64,000 nucleotides of DNA, taken from the NCBI RefSeq assembly GCF_041925275.1, contig NZ_JBHEUZ010000003.1:234791-298790 (forward strand), given 5' to 3'. Within the stretch, counting starts at the first letter, position 1. Every line of letters begins with the position of its first letter. Positions 52,780-60,300 of the stretch are shown here, piece by piece. The notes under the pieces were generated by a model. It was not told the origin of the DNA. It searched no databases and worked only from the letters and a program-made list of their open reading frames with translations. The position numbers and the translations under genes are program-made. Origin of the DNA: Parapedobacter pyrenivorans_A. GTDB lineage: Bacteria > Bacteroidota > Bacteroidia > Sphingobacteriales > Sphingobacteriaceae.

Positions 52780-54080
52780 GCGGCAGTAGCTTTCTTTAAC
52801 ATCAACATCCTAAACAATAGCACCAACCCCAACACAAAAAATAGGCCTAAACTCAATGCTGAATAGCGGATATTACGGGTAACCTGCTCGATGAGGGCAA
52901 ACGAAAACAGCCCGATGACGATGGCAACCTTCTCCGTGACATCGTAGAAGCTGAAAAAAGAAGCGGTGTCGGTTTCATCGGCCGGCAACAGCTTGGAATA
53001 GGTGGAGCGCGAAAGTGACTGTATGCCCCCCATCACCAACCCAACCAACGCGGCCAACACGTAGAACTGGATTTCATGTTGGATGTAATACGCCGAGATG
53101 CATATCCCGATCCATACGCACACCACCAACATGAGCACCCGCACGTTGCCGATAAAACGTGCCAGCAACGACATCAGGTAGGCACCGCCTATCGCCACCA
53201 GTTGGATCAGCAAGATGGTGGCAATCAGTTTGGGGGCGCCTAAGTGCAATACTTTTTCGCCAAAGGCCGCTGCCACGATCATCACGGTTTGCACGCCCAT
53301 GGCATAGAAGAAAAAGGCAGGAAGGAAACGCTTGATTTCCGGTATCTCCCGCAGCCGCATCCACACCTCCCGCAGTTCGGCAAACCCCTTGCGCAGCACA
53401 TGCCGGGTCACGCGCCCATTATTCCGCATGTCTTTCGGCAGCTTTACAAAAGGTATCTGGGCAAACCCGATCCACCACAGGCCAACCAGCAAAAACGACA
53501 GCCGGGGTGCGAAACTGGGATCGGTAATACCAAACCACTCGGGCTTGAGTATAAACACAAAGCAGATGATCTGGATGGTAACACACCCCACATAGCCGTA
53601 GGCAAACCCTTGCGCACTCACCCGGTCTTGCTGGTCTACGGTGGCGATCTGCGGCAGGTACGAGTTGTTGAACAGCACCCCGCCTACATAGCCCATGGCT
53701 GCCAGCGTAAAGCAGATGATCCCCCACTCCAGCGTTTCCAGCTTGAAGAAAAACAGCCCCATGCAGGCAATCCCCCCAAGGTAGGTAAACGCCATCATGA
53801 ACATTTTTTTATTGCCCTTGAAATCGGCCACCGACGACAGTATGGGCAGCAACAACGCCATGATGAGGTATGCTACCGACAGCGCGAAACTGGATAACGC
53901 CGTATTAACCACTTCAATACCAAAAAAAGTGACGCGGTCGCCAAAGGCTTCGGTATACGTGATGGCGGTATAGTAAGCCGGGAATATCGTCGATGTGATG
54001 ACCAGGTTATAAGCTGAGTTGGCCCAATCAAACATGGCCCACGCGCGTATGGTGGGTTTATCGTTTTTAAGTATTGTCAT
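52776..54080 (-). CDS. MFS transporter, UMF1/Atg22-like
   Basis: An inner-membrane transporter of 434 residues with about twelve hydrophobic helices. The N-terminus AWAMFDWANSAYNLVITSTIFPAYY is diagnostic of the UMF1 family (related to the vacuolar amino-acid exporter Atg22). The middle motif LVMGGIQSLSRSTYSKLLP also fits. The substrate is unknown; amino acids or, given the partner gene, an organic acid such as lactate are possibilities, and the latter is inference. It is first in an operon with lutA and the TIM-barrel gene. Confidence 0.93.
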   Translation of the reverse strand: MTILKNDKPTIRAWAMFDWANSAYNLVITSTIFPAYYTAITYTEAFGDRVTFFGIEVVNTALSSFALSVAYLIMALLLPILSSVADFKGNKKMFMMAFTYLGGIACMGLFFFKLETLEWGIICFTLAAMGYVGGVLFNNSYLPQIATVDQQDRVSAQGFAYGYVGCVTIQIICFVFILKPEWFGITDPSFAPRLSFLLVGLWWIGFAQIPFVKLPKDMRNNGRVTRHVLRKGFAELREVWMRLREIPEIKRFLPAFFFYAMGVQTVMIVAAAFGEKVLHLGAPKLIATILLIQLVAIGGAYLMSLLARFIGNVRVLMLVVCVWIGICISAYYIQHEIQFYVLAALVGLVMGGIQSLSRSTYSKLLPADETDTASFFSFYDVTEKVAIVIGLFSFALIEQVTRNIRYSALSLGLFFVLGLVLLFRMLMLKKATAA

Positions 54081-54120
54081 TCTTACGTTGAGCAGGCTAA
54101 GATAGGAAATAAAAAAACTT

Positions 54121-55209
54121 CTAATCGGTTAAGTAAATCGTTTTCCGCTGCGTTGCCGATTGCATAGCAGCCTCGAGGATTTCCACCGTGGTCATGTTGA
54201 CAGACAACCCATACAAATCGGATTTAGGCAAGACCAACGAACCATCGACAACCGCAGCCAAGACAGAAAACGGATCATTGAACGGTGCTGCCCTCGTGTC
54301 AAGTTTTCGCGTTTCCTCCATATTGTTTTCCCGGAAACGGTAACGGAGGGTCGTCGCATCGACGGCAATCGCGTAGCCATCCGTTCCATAAACCTCCATG
54401 TCTTTCCTGGAAAATGGCCAATTCCACGAGGCTTGGATGACACATTGCGCGTCGGGATATTGGAGGACAATGGTCGCTTCGTCGTCTACGTCCCGGTAGG
54501 TTTCCGGTTTGTTTTGATGAACGACAGCGGTTACCGAAATGGGTCTCGCTCCATCCATCAACCAAGTCATCAAGTTGGCGCCATAACACCCAAAATCGAC
54601 CAAGGCACCGGCCCCGTTCTTTTGAGGATCGGTGAGTATTTCCAAAAACTCATTGCTCACACCGATTTCTTTTGGCCCTTGATGCCCATCATTGACCATC
54701 ACTTTCCGTACCGCACCTAGTCGGCCGCCCTCGAGCATCGATTTGATTGCTTGATTGCTTTCATACCAGGAGGTTTCGAAATTCGTTAACACATGAATAT
54801 GGTGTTGGGTTGCCAACTGCGTTATTTCTTTCGCATCGGCAAAGGTCGTCGCCAATGGCTTTTCGACCATTACATGAATCTTACGGGGTGCACATGCCCG
54901 TACCACCTCCACATGCTCGCTGATGGCACCAAACGCGCATACCGCATCGGGCTTCAACGCATCCAGCATTTCCGACAGATCGGTAAAGAAAATTGCATTG
55001 TCAATATCGTATCGCCGTGCATATCGTTCAATTAATTCGGGGTTGGTTTCATAAATCCCGACCAAATGAACATCGTTCTTGTCCTTTCTATTGAAAATCC
55101 AATCGACGTGTCCGTGGCTTAATCCGGCTATGGCCAACCGCAAGGGCGCCTGGGCAATGGATTCATGGACGAATGCCATGAACATAATGGCTAAGAAAAT
55201 GGATTTCAT
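54121..55209 (-). CDS. Exported Gfo/Idh/MocA family oxidoreductase
   Basis: A 362-residue NAD(P)-dependent oxidoreductase with an unusual signal peptide (MKSIFLAIMFMAFVHESIAQ), so it appears to be periplasmic. The Rossmann fold (RLAIAGLSHGHVDWIFN) lacks the usual GxGxxG and reads GLSHGH, while the family motif VEKPLATTFADAKE (Glu-Lys-Pro) is intact. A C-terminal alpha/beta domain follows (NGAGALVDFGCYGANLMTWLMDG). Some exported members are glycoside-processing enzymes that use tightly bound NAD. The open frame reaches 55479 but overlaps the divergent gene, so the ATG at 55209 is chosen. A minus-strand -7 box TATTTTTG (complement of 55264-55271) lies upstream. Confidence 0.87.
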   Translation of the reverse strand: MKSIFLAIMFMAFVHESIAQAPLRLAIAGLSHGHVDWIFNRKDKNDVHLVGIYETNPELIERYARRYDIDNAIFFTDLSEMLDALKPDAVCAFGAISEHVEVVRACAPRKIHVMVEKPLATTFADAKEITQLATQHHIHVLTNFETSWYESNQAIKSMLEGGRLGAVRKVMVNDGHQGPKEIGVSNEFLEILTDPQKNGAGALVDFGCYGANLMTWLMDGARPISVTAVVHQNKPETYRDVDDEATIVLQYPDAQCVIQASWNWPFSRKDMEVYGTDGYAIAVDATTLRYRFRENNMEETRKLDTRAAPFNDPFSVLAAVVDGSLVLPKSDLYGLSVNMTTVEILEAAMQSATQRKTIYLTD

Positions 55210-55419
55210 CTGTTTGTACTTTTTATTTCCGGTATCCGATTCATCAACGGGCCTACATGTCCTCAAAAATAACAATTCCATCGTTCGCGCGCAGGCGATT
55301 TGTCGCATTTTTACAATGACAGGCTTCCTATAATTTGGAAATTTGCCCAAAAGCATATCCAATGATAATTCAGGCCTGCCGCTGGCAAGCATCACCAACA
55401 CATAACATGTACCCATCGA

Positions 55420-55797
55420 ATGAAAAAGGCCCGCTTTCTGATTATCGTCGTGGTTGCCCTGGCTTTCTTTGGCTGGCAATTGTTTGCCACTTTCGGAGAA
55501 AGCGGCTTATCTGAAAAAGAAAAAGCAACGCTCAAGACGGAAAGTGTGAAATGTACGGCCATCCTCACGGCCGTCGAACGAACGGGAACCACTGTAAACA
55601 ACATCCACCAATACGCATGTTCGTTCGACATCAAAATGGATTCAGCCCAAAATTTCCCCTACCGGGAAAAAAAACTCATAGACCCCATCTACATGTCTAG
55701 CATCCAAATCGGTATGTCCATTCCTGCATACGTGTCCCGCGACAAGAAGGACATCTGGGTGGTATGGGAAGATGTGGGCGTTAAGGATGCCTTTTAA
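55420..55797 (+). CDS. Small membrane-anchored protein of unknown function
   Basis: A 125-residue protein with one N-terminal helix (FLIIVVVALAFFGWQLFATF, about 6-25) and a soluble part containing KCTAILTAVERTGTTVNNIHQYACSF and IQIGMSIPAYVSRDKKDIWVVWED. The pattern 'TGT-V-N ... G-x-x-x-P-x-Y-V-x-x-x-x' resembles small DUF3592-like or ORF-of-unknown beta domains, but I do not recognise a family firmly. It is followed nine bases later by another small gene of unknown function, so the two probably form an operon. Confidence 0.7.
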   Translation: MKKARFLIIVVVALAFFGWQLFATFGESGLSEKEKATLKTESVKCTAILTAVERTGTTVNNIHQYACSFDIKMDSAQNFPYREKKLIDPIYMSSIQIGMSIPAYVSRDKKDIWVVWEDVGVKDAF

Positions 55798-55805
55798 CCA
55801 GCCTA

Positions 55806-56291
55806 ATGAGACAGTTTATCCTACTTATTCTCACGGCGTCCCCTACACTATCGATGGCGCAGGAAGGTATGCCTATTGTGCACGAATTTTTCTTGGCGTT
55901 AAAACAGGCCATCCACCAACAAGACACCGCACGGTTGCAACAATTGGTGTTCCCATTTAAAGACGACGTCGAAGATATGCAGATGGGCATCATCGAAAAC
56001 ATGCTCCATGGCGACCCACAACAGCGGGGCGACGGTGCATTCTCGACGTACGCACTTGACACACTGATTGCCCACCACCTAACCGAAGTGAAACCCATAC
56101 CCAACGGGCTATATACGCAACTATCGGGTGATCGGTTTTTCGGCCCACTCCTCAGCGGTTACAAGCAGCAGTATATTTGGGTCATGGATTTTCATGACGT
56201 GCACATCATCCTGCTCGAAAAACGCAGTCGGCTCCAGTTACTATTCTGGGAAAACCTAAATAATCTCCTCAACCCGGGATTGCGGCGATAG
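55806..56291 (+). CDS. Hypothetical exported protein
   Basis: A 161-residue protein with a signal peptide (FILLILTASPTLSMAQ, about 3-18). The mature part begins EGMPIVHEFFLALKQAIHQQDTARLQQLVFPF, a layout similar to SnoaL/NTF2-like or other small alpha/beta secreted proteins, but no motif allows a firm assignment. It probably forms an operon with the membrane protein gene just upstream. An inverted repeat and a TActTTTG promoter for the next gene follow. Confidence 0.6.
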   Translation: MRQFILLILTASPTLSMAQEGMPIVHEFFLALKQAIHQQDTARLQQLVFPFKDDVEDMQMGIIENMLHGDPQQRGDGAFSTYALDTLIAHHLTEVKPIPNGLYTQLSGDRFFGPLLSGYKQQYIWVMDFHDVHIILLEKRSRLQLLFWENLNNLLNPGLRR

Positions 56292-56298
56292 CACCTAA

Positions 56299-56318
56299 AA
56301 TACCTATTTTTAGGTATT
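56299..56318. promoter_or_regulatory. Inverted repeat AATACCTA-N4-TAGGTATT upstream of the AraC gene
   Basis: A perfect 8-bp inverted repeat with a TTTT centre, 21 bases before the TACTTTTG -7 box (56340-56347) of the downstream AraC gene. Overlap with the expected -33 position suggests an operator. It could alternatively act as a weak terminator for the preceding gene, but no T-run follows. Confidence 0.45.
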
Positions 56319-56339
56319 TAGCCGCGGCGTTATTTTCGC

Positions 56340-56347
56340 TACTTTTG
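56340..56347 (+). promoter_or_regulatory. -7 box of the AraC-family gene
   Basis: TACTTTTG matches TAnnTTTG 22 bases before the start codon. No TTG is found at the right distance upstream. Confidence 0.45.
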
Positions 56348-56368
56348 GACAACTAACAATTACCGGCA

Positions 56369-57268
56369 ATGATCAACGCTTGCTATCTACCCTCGCCAGC
56401 GCTAAGCGATTACGTTTCGTGGTACCTCCTTTCCAATGACACGAATACGTATGCACATTGGCAGGAGGCCGCGGTCATGCCCAACGGACTGTCTGCATTG
56501 GTATTTTCCTATGGTGCGCCTTTTCAATACGTCACGGGGCTAGATAGTTATCGGGCAATCAATACCATTTCCATTCTTGGGCCGCACACCAAGCCCTGCC
56601 AAAATAGATGGAAGGATCCGATCTCCATGTTTATTATCGTTTTCAAACCCTTGGGGCTATACAAACTATTGGGCGGCAACATGTTTGCATTGAAGAACGA
56701 AGTGGTCGATCTGGCTGACTACCCGTTTCCCGAATCCTCTTGGGTGTGCGATGAACTGGCGCAGTCGTCCAGCACCACCGCCAAAATCGAATTGGTCGAA
56801 GATTGGCTAAAGCACCACCTCTCCGGGGATACCTGCCGTTATTCACTGACAGCGTATGTCCTGAAGTATATCATTGAGCATCTCGGAAGCGTATGCATTG
56901 AAGACATTGTAAAGAAGCTAAACGTAAACAGACGCTACCTCGAACGCCAATTCAACCGGCAGTTGGGCATGTCTCCAAAAGACTACGCCGAAACCATCCG
57001 GTTTTCTTACATTACTTCCAAATTGGCGAAGCTACAAGAGATAGACTGGCCAGAGCTCACCTATTTAGGCAAGTTCTATGACCAATCCCATTTCATTAAG
57101 CATTTCAAGAAGCACAGCAACATCTCTCCCGGCGAATTTCGCGGAATCATTACGCAATCCGAAGAAACGAAATTCGCAAGCCAAATTAATATTTTCAATA
57201 CCCATCACCATACCGATCACAACCACGGTAAATACATCACATTAGTGGATAAGATGTGGCTGGTCTGA
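56369..57268 (+). CDS. AraC family transcriptional regulator
   Basis: A 299-residue regulator. The N-terminal part (CYLPSPALSDYVSWYLLSND, MPNGLSALVFSYGAPF, GPHTKPCQNRWKDPISMFIIVFKPLGLYKLLG) resembles the DUF6597-type sensor domain of AraC proteins. The C-terminal AraC HTH (about residues 160-260) includes SVCIEDIVKKLNVNRRYLERQFNRQLGMSPKDYAETIRF and YLGKFYDQSHFIKHFKKHSNISPGEFR. The final ~35 residues are a His-rich tail (TNIFNTHHHTDHNHGK-like) that could bind metal, an inference. The target is not evident; it precedes the T9SS cargo gene by about 120 bases and could regulate it. Confidence 0.9.
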   Translation: MINACYLPSPALSDYVSWYLLSNDTNTYAHWQEAAVMPNGLSALVFSYGAPFQYVTGLDSYRAINTISILGPHTKPCQNRWKDPISMFIIVFKPLGLYKLLGGNMFALKNEVVDLADYPFPESSWVCDELAQSSSTTAKIELVEDWLKHHLSGDTCRYSLTAYVLKYIIEHLGSVCIEDIVKKLNVNRRYLERQFNRQLGMSPKDYAETIRFSYITSKLAKLQEIDWPELTYLGKFYDQSHFIKHFKKHSNISPGEFRGIITQSEETKFASQINIFNTHHHTDHNHGKYITLVDKMWLV

Positions 57269-57388
57269 GGCCCCGGCGAATTTCTGTCGTACTTTTACAA
57301 TGGGCAGTCCATATATATGCGTTATTTCGTCCTTAGAGATAACGGCCATTGCCCGCCATGGCAACTGGTTTGGACCGACAACTTCGCT

Positions 57389-60300
57389 ATGGAAAAAAAA
57401 TACAATCAACGTACAACGCGGCATTTTCACGGGACTTTTTTATGGATGGGTATAAGTCTCCTACTTTGCCTATCGACGGCCTATGCCCAGACCATTCATT
57501 TCGTCAAGTGGGATGCTGCCGGCCTCAACGATGGCAGCACATGGACAGACGCCTACACCAGCCTGCAACCTGCGTTGGATGCAGCTTCCGAAGGTGACCA
57601 GATCTGGGTGGCACGGGGCACCTATCTTCCCGAACAGGCTCCCGATCCCACCTCCACCAACATCCGTGACCGGACATTCGTATTGAAGCAAGGTGTGAAA
57701 CTTTTCGGTGGCTTCCAGGGAAACGAACCTACTGGCACGGGCCTTCATAGCCGTAATTTCGTTGCCTATGAAACCATATTGAACGGCAAACTCAACGATA
57801 CCGACTACGCTTATCACGTGGTAGTCGCCGCAGGTGAGTTGGACGGCACGGAGTTAGACGGATTCACCGTTACCCAGGGCCGCGCCAATGGCACCGGCTA
57901 TACCACCGTCAACTCGTTTCGAATTGATCAAAATGGCGGCGGCGGGGTATATATCCGTGGCAATGGACTGGCACTCCGATACGTCAATATCAGTGAGAAC
58001 ATGGCATCTATGGGAGCAGGTATCTATAATGACGGCAGCGCATTCTCCCTATATTATAGCCGCGTTGTCGCCAATCAATCTTCGGCAAACGGCGGTGGCA
58101 TTTACAACTACTCCGCATCCCCGCAGTTCGTCAATTGCCATATTACCAACAACCTATCTTCAGGCCGCGGCGGTGGGGTCTACAGTATTTATAGCGGTGT
58201 TCCTAAATTCGCCAATACCTTGATTTACTTCAATAGCGCGGCAGAAGGCGGGGGATTAGCCGCTATTGGCAGTAATCCGACGTTAATCAATGTCACGGTT
58301 GCAGATAACGGTACTTTCGGGAGCGGCGGCAGTGCCTTGTATTTGGAAAACGGTGCCCAACCCATCGTAACCAACAGCATTGTACATAGCAACGGTACAG
58401 CAACCAACAGCCTGTTGGCCGATGGTAGCGACAGCTACGCGACGTTTAGCTATTCGCTGGTCGAAGGTGCCGGCGGAAGCGCGTCGTGGAACGGTGATTT
58501 CGGCATGGATGGGGGCAACAACATAGACGGCGATCCGCTGTTCGTTGACATGGCGGGAGACGATCTCCGTATTGCTGCTGGAAGTGCGGCAATCGATGCC
58601 GGGGACAATAGGCGGGTGCCCGATTATGGTGGCAGGCAATTGCATGCCCACGATGTTCCCCGCTACGAAACCACGCACGAAATCGCGCGGATCTCCGGCA
58701 TGCAAGTGGATATGGGAGCCTACGAGTACCAGCATCCGTTCGCTTTATCGCCAGATGCGAACGGAATCCTCTATGTAGATGAGACGCCATCCCCTACAAG
58801 CAACTTCACCGGGGACAGTTGGGAAAATGCCTATCCAAGCCTTGGATTTGCCTTGAACGATGCACCGCCTTCCGTTGCCGAAATATGGGTAGCGGCAGGC
58901 ACGTATAAGCCGACGCACTACCTCAGCGGAGCCTATTCAGACCCGGAATTTCCAACCACTGCTTTCCTGCTCAAACCCGATCTCCGGTTGATCGGTGGAT
59001 TCAGTGGCGATGAACCCGCCGATTACGATTTATCGCTGCGTAACTTCACTGAAAACGAAACCATCCTCAGTGGCGACCGATACGTACTTGGCCACCATGA
59101 AGACGACAATTACCACGTGGTGGTCGCCGCGGGCGACGTGGGTGATGCGGCCGTGGATGGATTTACCATTATGCATGGGCATTCAAGGCACGGCGGTATC
59201 GAAGATGTCGGTGGTGCGGGCGTCCCGTTGAACAAAGGCGGAGGGATGTCCATTGTAGATAGCAGTCCAACCCTCGTCAACCTCACGTTCAAGGAAAACC
59301 GGTCGGTCGGGTCGGGAGGTGCACTGTATATCAGCAATGGCAGTCCCACCATCACCAAGTGTATATTCAGTTCGAACCAAACGGCTGCCTCGGGCGGCGC
59401 GGTCGCGTTGGAAAACGGAAGCCAACCGGAATTTGCTCTCTGCGAATTTGGCATGAACGAAGCGGGGGCAAACGGCGGCGCAATGGCCAGCCTCAACAGT
59501 ACGCCCACCATCAGACAGAGCCTTTTCGCCACCAATGAGGCGGTTGGTACAGGTGCCGATGACGGCTACGGCGGCGGTGTATACATCACCGGCTACACCG
59601 GCGTGGACAAACCATTGGAATACAATCATTTTTCCAACAATTCAGCCAAAATGGGTGGAGCCATCGCGCTGGTTACCACCGCAGACGTCCGGATCGTGAA
59701 TACCAAGATTACCGGAAACTATGCCGAGAAGTCCGGTGGCGGAATTGTTGGCATCAATTCCAGGAGCCTGGACGTGGTAAATGTCGAAATCACGAAAAAC
59801 AGGGCGATGGAGAACGGCGGGGCCGTATATGGTGATGACCTCACAGGCTGCGCATTTTTTAATACAACCATTGCAGACAATGCGGCGGCATCGGCAAATG
59901 CGCTTTATGCCCTAAACGGGGCACACCTGCAACTACTGAATACGATCATCAGCGACGGCGCAGATGGCATATACCGCGACGAAGCGACCGGCGCAACTAT
60001 CATGTACTTTACCAGCACGATCGAAGGAAGTGGCGGCACGGACAGTTGGAATGATGCCATCGGGGAACGCATAGGGGATATTCTGGATGCCGACCCCCTG
60101 TTTACTGACCGCACGGCCGGCAACTATACGTTGGCTGCGGGAAGCCCGTCCATCAATAAGGGTTATGGGCCCTATTATACCGTCAATGCCGCGGGGCCCG
60201 ATGTGGACCTACTGGGCAATCCGCGGTTTGCCGATGCGGTAATTGATATGGGCGCGTATGAGCGGCAACGGCGGAAGCAATACCTTCAAATCGCGCCGGA

